Source: a virus. From it: a stretch of 39,878 nucleotides of DNA. A program made the position numbers and the translations under genes. Positions 10,801 through 16,807 of this stretch are shown here, one piece after another. How positions within the stretch are numbered: position 1 is the stretch's first letter; every line of letters begins with the position of its first letter. The notes below the pieces were generated by a model that was given only the letters and a program-made list of their open reading frames with translations, did not search any database and was not told the DNA's origin. The stretch spans positions 1 through 39,878 of IMG/VR virus record IMGVR_UViG_3300044617_001250; one strand, 5' to 3'.

Positions 10801-12872
10801 CTAAGTTGATCCTCAATCGCCTCTAGGCTACTCCTGTTCAGCTCAAAATTGGTTTTCCTGGTAGCCTTGAGGGCGGCTTCCAGTTTGATCCTTTCTTGCG
10901 CTACATTGACTCCTTCGACCTCAAGCGTGTTAAGTTGCTCCGTAAGCGCTCGACTGGAGTTGAGTGCCTTATTGAATCGAGTCTGGGCCTCTGCGGGGTC
11001 AATTGCCCCAGTAGCAGCCTTGCCGCCAGCGCCCTGTGATGTAGCGAGCTTTCCAAATCCTTTGGCAAAGCCCTGGAAGGCTTCAAATATGCCCCTGCCC
11101 GTGATGGCACTTGTACTCGCCTCTGCCAGTGCTTCAACAAACTTCTGACCAACGGGCTTGGCGGCCTTCTTGATGAAGTCGGATTGGATCTCGCGCAGAG
11201 CGGTAGATGCTTCTTCGGCGGTTCTGCCAATCATGCCCTCGCCAGCGGGTCTTGCGCCGCCCCTGAATCGAGGCAGAGAGGGGTCGCCAGAGGGCAGAGC
11301 AAGCTGAGCAGGGCCAAGGCCGCGTTCACGACGCTGGGCCTCGTTGAACGCTTGTAGGCGACTAGCCTCCTCAAGTGTAATTTGCTTGTTTTGGGCGATT
11401 TTACCTTCAATCTTGGCGATTCCCTTCTGAAAGCGAGAGATGGTCGCCGTGCTTTTGTTTTGTCGTGTCAGCGCAGAGCTAGTAGCAGAAAGTAGATCCG
11501 AAGCCTGCTTGCTGACGCGATTAAATTCACCAAAATTGCCAGCTTGCTCAAGCTCAGGCAGCCTCGCCACCAGGCCCTCAGCACGTTGAATCGCAAAGCC
11601 ACGGGCGCCGCCGCCGCGAAGCTCATTGAGCTTTCTTTGCAGGCTGTTGAGTTTGTTGGTTCTGTCAACTTCGGCGTCAAGTCCGCCCTCTCTCTCTCTT
11701 GTGATGTTTCTCTGCAGTTTTAATTCTCTTTCTCTTGCGGCAATCGTTCTTTCAGCACCCTTTAACACCTCCTTTGCTGTTTCTATGTCTCCGGCATCTC
11801 TTAGTGCCCCGGCCCTTTCCAGGGCAGAATTAACCCTATCAAGGGTTCTTGGTTCAATCGCTTGTTCTGCTACAAGTCGATCCCGTCGCTCACCAAGCCT
11901 GCGAGAAAAATCGAATCCCTCCCTGCGACCCCTACCAGTCCTGAGAGCCTCCCGCAACCTCTCCGCAAGGCTGCCTTGCTCTGTAACCAGCCTGGCCCTT
12001 GTCGTCTGAAAGCCGCCCGATCTAGCGGCAACTTCATTGAGTATGTCGTTAATCTGGTCCCTGACTGCACGCGCCTCTGGTTCTTGGCGCCCTGAGCCCA
12101 CCTCTCCCATTATTCTCCTAGAGGCAAGCTCACCGCGCAGCATTCTTATTCGCGCAGCGGCTCCCGAACGCACAGCCGCCTCAGCCTCCTCAAGTCTGTC
12201 CAACTCGACAGACCTGAGCGAAGCCGATTGGCGAATTTCGGCAAACCTTTGCCTTAATCCAGACGTGGGCCTGTCACCAAATTCAGCCCCGGTGCCAAGT
12301 CTTTCTATCGCTTCTTCGTACCTAGCTCGCCTTGTATTTGTCGTTCTTATTGCTGACCTGTTTCGTGTTTGCCTGAGCTGACGCGCCATTTCATTGGCGT
12401 TTTGGCGAATCTGATCCGCGTAATCACCCTGAGCGTCAATAAGATTGTCGAATTGCCGTCGAAGTTCAGTGCGGCGAGTTTCCTCTACTCCACTTTGCTC
12501 CATTGCGGATCGAGTTCTCTGCTCAAGCCGCCGCCTTTCTGTGGCTCTTTCGCGCAGTTCGCGGCGAATTGCCGTAGCTCTTAACCTGAGACTGCTTCTT
12601 GTTGCGGCTGTCTCGGCCTGGCTCGCACCAGCCCCAGAGCCAAGATCCATCTCCAGCTGACGCGCTCTCCTTGCTTGTGTGCCAAGCCTGCGAGTACCCT
12701 GTGTAAATGCTCTTTGCTCTGCACCAAGGGCTTGAAGTCTCTCTTCCGCGCCAGCGAGACTTTGATTTAGCTCGTCAACTCCACGAGCGGCGTCCCTTAG
12801 CGCCCTGTCAAGATCCCTTATTCTATCGCCACCGGATATTTGAATCTGAATCGTTTCTCTGTTGACCGCCAC
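4839..12872 (-). CDS. Giant tape-measure protein with M23 peptidase domain
   Basis: A 2,677-residue tape-measure protein, about three times lambda gpH, directly after the frameshifted tail chaperone. The N-terminal third is charged coiled coil rich in Arg/Glu/Ala. Residues about 400-1,075 contain repeated modules. A Gly/Ala-rich hydrophobic stretch around residues 1,235-1,290 (LLFGQGIGAAAGGAAGG) is the likely membrane-insertion segment. A second coiled-coil block follows. Residues about 2,120-2,240 are an M23 zinc endopeptidase domain: H2134-Q-G-R-D2138, then YGHM, then H2217-L-H2219-Y-E, the usual metal ligands. The start is GTG with no clear ribosome-binding site. Its role is to set tail length and, after injection, to open the cell wall. 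At about 0.15 nm per residue (lambda relation) the tail would be near 400 nm. Confidence 0.93.
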   Translation of the reverse strand: MAVNRETIQIQISGGDRIRDLDRALRDAARGVDELNQSLAGAEERLQALGAEQRAFTQGTRRLGTQARRARQLEMDLGSGAGASQAETAATRSSLRLRATAIRRELRERATERRRLEQRTRSAMEQSGVEETRRTELRRQFDNLIDAQGDYADQIRQNANEMARQLRQTRNRSAIRTTNTRRARYEEAIERLGTGAEFGDRPTSGLRQRFAEIRQSASLRSVELDRLEEAEAAVRSGAAARIRMLRGELASRRIMGEVGSGRQEPEARAVRDQINDILNEVAARSGGFQTTRARLVTEQGSLAERLREALRTGRGRREGFDFSRRLGERRDRLVAEQAIEPRTLDRVNSALERAGALRDAGDIETAKEVLKGAERTIAARERELKLQRNITREREGGLDAEVDRTNKLNSLQRKLNELRGGGARGFAIQRAEGLVARLPELEQAGNFGEFNRVSKQASDLLSATSSALTRQNKSTATISRFQKGIAKIEGKIAQNKQITLEEASRLQAFNEAQRRERGLGPAQLALPSGDPSLPRFRGGARPAGEGMIGRTAEEASTALREIQSDFIKKAAKPVGQKFVEALAEASTSAITGRGIFEAFQGFAKGFGKLATSQGAGGKAATGAIDPAEAQTRFNKALNSSRALTEQLNTLEVEGVNVAQERIKLEAALKATRKTNFELNRSSLEAIEDQLSNTRSFVSAERAVITQVAKRNKLEQDALDGQTARTNKLLGLQRKLGELTAAGVGGPALQRAQGLIGKLPGLEQGGNLGEFDRVAARASASLLDAASASRLQASASRDVAAADKARAAATKGAQDAEFKLRQLTTKGVDPRQLAAPVGGKTTSLQKIINRASSEAAFGDPARASELLDIANRRVEVLGRELGLAKSVESQEKKRVNASKAVTRENEKQSKAAVALASQREDALDAEVSRTLKLEKLERQLNELRAAGAKGVSFQRAEMFIGRLPALEQAGNFREFERAAKVSAEALAATRAGMAASKKAAGGAIDPAEAQTRLSKALNSSRVLQEQLNTLELKGVNVAQTKANLQNAINNAKQSTFQLTRDNLQELERELEAVRSLVAAEKSVTAEQEKQSKLRKISGENLPRIRRDTLSGLLGDIRESGGAGRVLMGGRSAEGAIEQIVQTFNRSVGTGATAGKAGQQLGLNDLAKVSKASTRELELLSETLTMVRAGMRTTDKGFDQIGDTIARVNRQIQRTDPDADFLTRRLGVRGGRAASEGLIGGAFPLLFGQGIGAAAGGAAGGALGGAAGGMLGFGLSLTGTAIGTAADNLMQAAQDTGDMLRDLTGNFDQIKEAGLLASRTQEKLVESLIQGGEKTAAYSIIQAELNRKLGGEGVSRLRAAADAGDRMKRAMAELGIQIQEAVSGPLAALLNWVSGVVEEGNKVNRYGLLLQQLPPERAQQLRQETLGAVAQAGQLNPFRVRSPLLGTQNLEPDEGEVARIATLGQLSAILAKFEAFVPSTPQTEEEKRSAAIREAEVEVSRAQRDLQAVSRELESIDILKGFEQRIVAAKREQEDIDRQAFEARRDYERQIADIRESVENRVSQINQENKQKEIDLIVKQGEIRQAQFRNAALAIQGELAGDELASSLADAVSTYLGAQLSAQDQIEQRRAQFELDLANQEIEIGKFKIDIAKSVSRLNLDTNEKIQAINLNIARRNEDAAKNTFEFEKKIASLKLKATTRELVLSRSQDEIDLEALRTRNASLPSNPVLDAQVKVLETRVAETRKATDEILGMIKEVEAMPPPAQIRPVAPISAKSVSTAGVDRAFARGVALSRQFQELEDQLVALVKAGDAQELVNQLDRIALTAGRQLATSLSDAVKEYGVAVGDLKPIIDGVDQSYEELRNSFARQKRPVTPELEKLLEGYRKAQIALEELAPTQRFYNDAISGYTGEIDQLKGSINDLLGPTSAYEKELQRINESGGIQVNPELNTRLLEAAANTDRLREKLEALNALNDLAAGWTDSFISFNKELLKGEGLIKSLKTFLESTADRALDLILEFTLRPMQEKMFKDMAKFLGFEAEKNPLLKPLDSINNLNEKIYTDLKAIKDHFLKNAPAALPVQPQAANGIVPGPGLSGIPASQQITQFSNLSPVSPVGPQSSGLPPNWNEGLGAGRGHQGRDVGVDVGTTIHAMEAAVVESIIRGFGKAGDAVVLRYANSDRLGVYGHMTPGVEAGQSVAAGQQIGVITPDIRPGGGNNSHLHYEWWKQQRGPAGNLLDPSDRLRKAIYGSPASMNRGPQSSLPGAFTGMGGPDELFAVEQVQGILPQVVKGAVENYERFKVAVEKDLNSLNSLKEVEGFGLDALDWVKNKAPLGAVGPAADKAMRPDMSEILVELVNNRMSQLSTAQQSMPSGEGSPLNGILKYEGQLSELGFTTIDLNGQFSKVGESVYQLDQKLLSASQSTEMWNASLGQSASTQERAGSTAERTANQESERLKKIGQFAGASIQTLSGVAMGIGGAQMIGKGGTYNTLMGIASIFGGISSVASGIGGFGNMFGLKGFADGGRPTPNEPAWIGEEGMELWVPDKPGTIISNDDLDDLYVPGLDDKNSPPVPAGRYSRKESGGFSSESDYDQSGAPLSYGRSVPYQRSETTREIDRLERVAANPRELPPIKYETQRVNQYEFVTPDQLEESNARTAKAARAQTIRELADSLKTRKRIGL
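9625..11040 (-). repeat. Two-copy protein repeat B in the tape measure
   Basis: Two copies of a module of about 88 residues lie at about 10770-11040 and 9625-9905. Both start with GAIDPAEAQTR, continue with KALNSSR, EQLNTLE and GVNVAQ, and end with a helix carrying SFVSAE or SLVAAE. They alternate with repeat A in the order A-B-A-A-B, which points to duplication of blocks larger than one module. Confidence 0.8.
9945..11660 (-). repeat. Three-copy protein repeat A in the tape measure
   Basis: Three copies of a module of about 50 residues lie at about 11517-11660, 10557-10700 and 9945-10085. Each begins with a KL..LQRKL.EL or KLEKLERQLNEL helix, followed by QRAE/QRAQ, a LP.LEQ.GN turn and EF.R. 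The copies differ at many sites, so these are old duplications rather than assembly duplicates. Repeat of coiled-coil modules is a way a tape measure can grow in length. Confidence 0.8.
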
Positions 12873-12910
12873 GGCGCACTATCGACCCAAGTAGCACCAG
12901 CGTAGCCAAG

Positions 12911-12933
12911 AAAAAGGGGGGCCTAGCGCCCCC
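12911..12933 (-). terminator. Intrinsic terminator overlapping the chaperone extension stop
   Basis: On the minus strand a six-pair stem GGGGGC/GCCCCC with loop GCTAG is followed by CTTTTT. The TAG stop of the frameshifted chaperone is the last three bases of the loop (12923-12925). It would reduce transcription from the chaperone into the tape-measure gene. Ribosomes finishing the frameshift product would cover it. Confidence 0.75.
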
Positions 12934-13488
12934 TCTTTGCCTTCTTCATCGACTCGTCTTGATCCTCTTTCTTGATCTGAAAGTATCCAGACCACATCAA
13001 GAGTTCTTCGTCCGTAATCGTTGAATTGACTTCAACATAGAACTTGCCGAGGGTCTCGGCAACCACCATCTTCAGGTAGGTCCAGCGGTCTTGCCGGAGT
13101 TCGTCTGCGATTTTTTTGACGAGGTTTCAATGCTGTCATCGTCACTGCCAAGCACAGCAAGCTGAAGCTTTTGCAGGTCTTCGTCACGCACTTCGCGCTT
13201 CAGCTCCTCGATTTCACCAGAAGTGAACATCGGATTGCCGTCTTCATCTTTGGCCTTCAGCACCAAGAGGTGCATTAGCCAGTTGCTGTCGTCATCGGAC
13301 TTGGAAGCCTTCTTGGCGTTTGCGCGAGCACGATCACGCTCTGCGGCCACCAAGGGGGTCACATACATTGTCAGGGTCGTAACACCATCGTTCAGGTGGA
13401 TGTCCTTGCGGACAGGCTCAAGGTTCGCTACTTTCTTGAGCTTCTCAAGAGCGGCACCAAAGCCCATCGGCGCATTCGGGGAGGCCAT
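12923..13488 (-). CDS. Tail-assembly chaperone, long form made by -1 frameshift (GT-like)
   Basis: The 126 codons of the short chaperone frame are read to the slippery run at 13111-13117. A -1 shift then opens a 62-residue extension ending at the TAG at 12923-12925, for 188 residues in total. The extension starts IADELRQDRW and contains DEELLMWSGYFQIKKE, a helical sequence in keeping with T-domains of siphovirus chaperones. The extension has no start codon of its own in a sensible place. In lambda the G and GT proteins, made in a fixed ratio, coat the tape measure and recruit tail-tube subunits. Position just upstream of the tape measure fits exactly. The frameshift is inferred from sequence. 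Confidence 0.85.
13072..13488 (-). CDS. Tail-assembly chaperone, short form (G-like)
   Basis: A 138-residue product of normal decoding, starting at ATG 13488 after a terminator and lying between major tail protein and tape measure. The body is acidic and helical (EIEELKREVRDEDLQKLQLA at about residues 91-110), typical in length and place for lambda gpG. The last 12 residues beyond the slippery site (SQTNSGKTAGPT) are unstructured, as expected for the non-shifted tail. It should be made in excess over the long form and act as a chaperone of the tape measure; it would not be in the virion. Confidence 0.85.
   Translation of the reverse strand: MASPNAPMGFGAALEKLKKVANLEPVRKDIHLNDGVTTLTMYVTPLVAAERDRARANAKKASKSDDDSNWLMHLLVLKAKDEDGNPMFTSGEIEELKREVRDEDLQKLQLAVLGSDDDSIETSSKKSQTNSGKTAGPT
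13111..13117 (-). other. Slippery heptamer for programmed -1 frameshift
   Basis: The minus strand reads TCA AAA AAA TCG in the zero frame, which is the X XXY YYZ form A AAA AAA, one of the most efficient bacterial -1 slippery sequences. After the shift the next codon is ATC and the new frame stays open for 62 codons. A shift at this point joins two halves that each look coding. Confidence 0.85.
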
Positions 13489-13521
13489 GTGAATAATCGG
13501 AGGCCCATCTACTATAGCAAC

Positions 13522-13547
13522 AAAAAAGCCCCCGGATAACCGGAGGC
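13522..13547 (-). terminator. Intrinsic terminator after the major tail protein
   Basis: On the minus strand an eight-pair stem GCCTCCGG/CCGGGGGC with one U-G pair and loop TTAT is followed by TTTTTT. It lies between the major tail protein gene and the chaperone. It would keep transcription of the abundant tail tube protein separate from that of the low-copy chaperone and tape measure. Confidence 0.85.
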
Positions 13548-13571
13548 CATGGGACCATCGAGAGAGCTGAA

Positions 13572-14327
13572 TCAGGCGCTCTGCAGGAAGTCGAGAGTCA
13601 CGTTACCGCTGGGTCGGAAATTGACGGTGATAGCGAGAGCGTCGTCGGGGTTTGCCGCGAAGTTGGCGGACGTGAGCACCACGGGCGCTTCGATGTAGCG
13701 GCTGAGGATGTCACTGACAGTGCCGCCAGATGAAACGGTATCAATGTAGAGCTTCACCGCAGCACCCTTTTGCTTACGCTGCATCACGTCAGTAATGAGG
13801 CGGTTGGCCAGGGCGCTATCATCTTCGGTGAAGTAGATGGTTGCGGTGCCAGTGCCATCAGCGTAAGAGGTTTGGTAGCGCCGGAAAGGCGCAAACTGAC
13901 CAGCAGGAACACCGATGGTAGTTACATCAATCTCGGAAAGAGTAACCTCAAAGCTCCAATCCCGAGTCTGAGCAACAGGGGCAAAGCTCCGATAGACAAT
14001 GGTGGCCAGCGAATCACCAAAGCCGGTGGGAGCGGCGGTTGCGGTAACGGCAGTGCCACCAGCGGTGGAGCTGAGCGTTATCACCCCGGTTGGAGCATCG
14101 TAGGTTTTGATGAAGTAGTTGCCAGCAGCGATTGCCCCGGTGACAGTTGCACCAACAGGGTAGGCAAGGGTTACAGGATCATTGACACGGAAGCCCAAGA
14201 AAGCTGGACCCGTAATGTTTGCGCCAGTTGTGGGAAAAGCGGCGGCGGTGAGACAGGCTTCGGTGTTGGCAGGTTTATACCAAAAAGCGCCCGAAGAGCC
14301 GGTCAGTACCGTGGTTTCACAGGACAT
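13572..14327 (-). CDS. Major tail tube protein
   Basis: A 251-residue protein between tail terminator and chaperone genes, the place of the major tail protein. The N-terminus MSCETTVLTG matches, from memory, the start of cyanophage tail tube proteins, and this decides the ATG at 14327 over an upstream GTG at 14360. AAGG lies just before it. The body is Thr/Ala/Gly-rich beta sequence with an apparent insert (IAAGNYFIKTYD ... VITLSSTAGG), then SFEVTLSEIDVTTIG and YFTEDDSALANRLI. Base composition is more GC-rich than the neighbouring tail genes, as is common for the most highly expressed structural genes. Two terminators flank this transcription segment downstream. Confidence 0.8.
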   Translation of the reverse strand: MSCETTVLTGSSGAFWYKPANTEACLTAAAFPTTGANITGPAFLGFRVNDPVTLAYPVGATVTGAIAAGNYFIKTYDAPTGVITLSSTAGGTAVTATAAPTGFGDSLATIVYRSFAPVAQTRDWSFEVTLSEIDVTTIGVPAGQFAPFRRYQTSYADGTGTATIYFTEDDSALANRLITDVMQRKQKGAAVKLYIDTVSSGGTVSDILSRYIEAPVVLTSANFAANPDDALAITVNFRPSGNVTLDFLQSA

Positions 14328-14377
14328 GGACCTTGGTGCGGAGAACAGCAGTGCGGGCACTGCCCGATGTCACAATC

Positions 14378-14809
14378 CTAGCCAAGATCACTGGCCTGCC
14401 ATGTCGCCTCAAGGCGGGCCATAAAGTGAGGTTCGGTATTATCAGCAAAGAAAGCTGGCCCCTCTACATCTCTTGTTCTTAGGAATATCCCAGACACACC
14501 CTTTGGCCCCTTTGCCAGGTCCTCCAGAACAGTTCTTGCGCTAGTCGCAAGTTGTCTTGCGCGAGCGGCGCCAGCATTCTTGGGCGTAAAAATCCTGGCA
14601 ATGATGGCACCCCTTGCTCGATCAAGCAGGCAGCCAAGGGCGTCTTCACTTGTCATCCCAAATGTGATATTGATCCTGACATACTCGCCGGGGGCATCAG
14701 GCGGCATTGCCGTAACATTATCAAAGTAAATCTTGACAGGTGGTGTCAGCGCTTTGAAGGCGGTGTTAAATGGTTTCTCAATCGCTGCGCATATCTTTTG
14801 GTGATCCAT
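14378..14809 (-). CDS. Tail terminator protein (DUF4128-like)
   Basis: A 143-residue protein between the neck protein and the major tail protein, the usual place of the tail terminator that caps the tube at its head end. It has the length and alpha/beta layout of the DUF4128/gpU-like group: N-terminal helix (QKICAAIEKPFNTAFKAL), a strand with KIYFDNV, EYVRINITFG, then a long helix around ARARQLATSARTVLEDL and a C-terminal strand FMARLEATW. Assignment by position and pattern. Confidence 0.65.
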   Translation of the reverse strand: MDHQKICAAIEKPFNTAFKALTPPVKIYFDNVTAMPPDAPGEYVRINITFGMTSEDALGCLLDRARGAIIARIFTPKNAGAARARQLATSARTVLEDLAKGPKGVSGIFLRTRDVEGPAFFADNTEPHFMARLEATWQASDLG

Positions 14810-14822
14810 TTCACTGCCTCAA

Positions 14823-15419
14823 CTATCTGATGTTAACGCCGGGGCCAGCACCAAAGGCAAGCTTCACGGCTCTTTTCACGCCATCCGAAAGTCCGCCACC
14901 GCGAACATAGTTTGAGTACCAATCCTGCGCCGCAGTTGATACGTTATCGCCATCTCCGGGTTGCACCTCCCAGCGGAACGTTGTTCCTTTTTCTCTATCG
15001 CCGTATTTGACGCCAAAATCAATACCACCGAGCGGCTCAACGCCTTTTGGTTTTCTCCATGTGCCAGGGATTAAATCCATAGCATAGAGAGCGTAAGGAG
15101 ATGTATTTGCAATCTCAAATACGGCAACACGATCCATCTCCCTTGCTGTAGTCGGCAGCATAGGAATCCTGCGAGTTGTGTATGGATAGCCACCGGCTGA
15201 AGTTGCACCAGTGGCAATCGCACGAGCCTGCCAACTATCACGAAACTTGCCGCTATAGGCGGGGCCAGCCTCGGCAAGGTCGTTCATTACGTTCGCTGCC
15301 GCTTGTCTGGCTGCAAGGTTGACTCGATTCTTAATTCTTTCAGAAACCGAGCCCCAGCCACCTCTACCCCTGCGCCTTAGGTCAGACTCTCTTGGTGTTG
15401 GTCGATTCGCTCTTTGCAT
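14823..15419 (-). CDS. Neck protein, HK97 gp10-like
   Basis: A 198-residue protein following head closure, where siphoviruses have the HK97 gp10-like neck/tail-completion protein. Near residues 30-65 is a helix with NLAARQAAANVMNDL, then AGPAYSGKFRDSWQ, the family's typical 'P..TG.L..SW' turn. ANTSPYALYAMDLIPG matches the family's 'N..pYA..ve.G' segment. The basic N-terminus (RESDLRRRGRGG) is an addition. The start ATG overlaps the previous stop by one base (TAATG). Confidence 0.7.
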   Translation of the reverse strand: MQRANRPTPRESDLRRRGRGGWGSVSERIKNRVNLAARQAAANVMNDLAEAGPAYSGKFRDSWQARAIATGATSAGGYPYTTRRIPMLPTTAREMDRVAVFEIANTSPYALYAMDLIPGTWRKPKGVEPLGGIDFGVKYGDREKGTTFRWEVQPGDGDNVSTAAQDWYSNYVRGGGLSDGVKRAVKLAFGAGPGVNIR

Positions 15420-15805
15420 TACGTCAACCTCGCAAATACAGCATGAAGAATTGGACCCGTTCCACGGTAGGACGTAGGCGCAACAATTTTGGCGACTCGT
15501 GTGACACCAGCCTGAGAGTATTCAATCCAGTCTGCAACCTTGGGGTAGTAGTCACCAAGCTTTTCAGCAGCAATCAGGATTTTTACGTCCGTAAGCTGAA
15601 CCTCACCCTTTGCCTCTTCGGGCTGAATCTGCAAGGGCAGGATGCTCACATTCACCCTGGCATCAGGCGCGGTTGTCGCAGCAAACGTCCCCAGATCAGG
15701 ATCGTACTCAGGCTCAAGAGGCTTCTTGACGTAGACGCCAGGAATCCCCCACTCATCAATTAACGGGCCAGGTAAGTCACCAAAAATGTCATCTACAAGA
15801 GACAT
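15419..15805 (-). CDS. Head closure / head-tail connector protein
   Basis: A 128-residue protein between the adaptor and neck genes. Length, position and beta-rich character (ARVNVSILPLQIQ, EVQLTDVKILIAAE, RVAKIVAPTSYR) fit the head closure proteins of the SPP1 gp16/HK97 gp9 group, which seal the portal and bind the tail. The starting MSLVDDIFGD and PGVYVKKPLEPEYDP are in keeping with this. The call rests on order more than on a motif. Confidence 0.55.
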   Translation of the reverse strand: MSLVDDIFGDLPGPLIDEWGIPGVYVKKPLEPEYDPDLGTFAATTAPDARVNVSILPLQIQPEEAKGEVQLTDVKILIAAEKLGDYYPKVADWIEYSQAGVTRVAKIVAPTSYRGTGPILHAVFARLT

Positions 15806-15807
15806 GA

Positions 15808-16464
15808 TCAGAACCTATTGCTCCAGGTGCCGCCATAGGGCCAGAGCTGCCCATTGATGTATCGCACGCCAGAAGCCTTCTGCCTGGCCACGAATCCCCT
15901 GTAACCAATCCTTGCGTTCGATTCCCTTCTGACCCTGGGCTGGTTAAATTCTCCGCGAATCATGTATCGCGCAAAGATGTCCATGCAAAAAGGCGGTATG
16001 AAGAGGGCGCCAGTCTGCAGCGCCCCACTCTTATCAAACTTGACCCTTAGATCACTTCGGCCAAGCTCAACCTCTTCATACTCGCTATTGCGATACCTCT
16101 TAGAGCCGCCGTCTGCGTTAGCGATTCCTGTGTAGCCACCATTGATACCAAGAAATGCTGCCATGTAGGCAACGGCAGTCTTAAAATCAATCGGCAGCTC
16201 GTCATCGGCCACAAAGTAGTGGTCCGCAATGACGCGCCTGGGCCACGCAAGACTCTGCTCGGTAGAGGATGGCTGACCCTTCCAATGCAAAGGGTTGATC
16301 GCCATCGTTGCAGCTACCAGCGTTTGCTCCTGCTGCTCTTCCGTGAAGTCCAGCCAGGCAGCAACACCAAAACTCTGAGGCAAGACCTCAAGCAGCTCGA
16401 TGGCCTCTGCTACCGACAGGTAGGAGTTGGCGTCAGTCGCCCCCAGTGTCGAGACAAAGGCCAT
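15808..16464 (-). CDS. Head-tail adaptor (DnaT-like family)
   Basis: A 218-residue protein immediately after the capsid genes in transcription order. It has the hallmark pattern of phage proteins often annotated 'DnaT-like ssDNA-binding': TLGATDANSYLSVAEA at the N-terminus, W.DFTEEQQEQTLVAATMAI, and a tryptophan followed by QSLAWPRR. In siphoviruses this family binds the portal as the first connector layer, so a structural role is more likely than DNA binding. The C-terminal part (GYRGFVARQKASG) is a basic extension. Confidence 0.7.
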   Translation of the reverse strand: MAFVSTLGATDANSYLSVAEAIELLEVLPQSFGVAAWLDFTEEQQEQTLVAATMAINPLHWKGQPSSTEQSLAWPRRVIADHYFVADDELPIDFKTAVAYMAAFLGINGGYTGIANADGGSKRYRNSEYEEVELGRSDLRVKFDKSGALQTGALFIPPFCMDIFARYMIRGEFNQPRVRRESNARIGYRGFVARQKASGVRYINGQLWPYGGTWSNRF

Positions 16465-16472
16465 GGCTCACC

Positions 16473-16745
16473 TCAGGCGGGCCGAGAAGCGGTACTCGGC
16501 TTCGCTTTGGCAACCGTAGCTGCGGGTTTCGCCTTCGGCTCTGCGGCGGCCCCCTGGGCGGGCTCGGGCGCGGAAGCGGCAGCAGGAGCGGCAGCCTCCT
16601 CGTCGGTCTCCTCGTCGGTCTCCGGGGCGGGCTCCGGGGCGGGCTCGGGGGCGGGCTCGGGGGCGGAAGCGGCCTCTTGGGCAGCACGCTCAGCAGCAGC
16701 ACGCTCGGCGGCCTCGCGTCGCATCCTGAAAGTACCAGCACTCAT
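16473..16745 (-). CDS. Short Ala/Pro/Glu-rich protein downstream of the capsid gene
   Basis: A 90-residue low-complexity protein with start ATG preceded by GAGGA. It begins MSAGTFRMRREAAERAAAER (charged helix), then has an EPAP repeat and two copies of DEET, and ends Ala/Lys-rich. At DNA level the repeats are 12-base tandem units at 16621-16666 and 16597-16620, prone to copy-number change. No family recognised. Position between major capsid and adaptor is compatible with a head-associated or disordered linker protein. Confidence 0.6.
   Translation of the reverse strand: MSAGTFRMRREAAERAAAERAAQEAASAPEPAPEPAPEPAPETDEETDEEAAAPAAASAPEPAQGAAAEPKAKPAATVAKAKPSTASRPA
16597..16666. repeat. 12-base tandem repeats coding DEET and PEPA units
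   Basis: On the plus strand the unit TCCGGGGCGGGC or TCGGGGGCGGGC is repeated almost four times at 16621-16666, and a different 12-mer (CTCCTCGTCGGT) twice at 16597-16620. Both keep the reading frame of the overlying gene. Slippage would change protein length by four residues per unit. Confidence 0.8.
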
Positions 16746-16769
16746 GGTTGAATCCTCAGAAAGATTGAA

Positions 16770-16787
16770 GCCCCGGCGAACCGGGGC
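16770..16787 (-). terminator. GC-rich hairpin after the major capsid gene
   Basis: A perfect seven-pair stem GCCCCGG/CCGGGGC with a four-base loop lies between capsid gene and the Ala/Pro/Glu-rich gene. On the minus strand it is followed by TTCAATCTTTC, so the U tract is poor. It may be a weak terminator or a 3'-end stabilising hairpin for the capsid mRNA. Confidence 0.55.
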
Positions 16788-16807
16788 ATTTGAACTTCAG
16801 TGACCAA

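Noticed and set aside
13770-14381. A 203-codon rightward frame antisense to the major tail protein
   Set aside because: Same cause: low stop frequency opposite a GC-rich gene; no domain or start signal.
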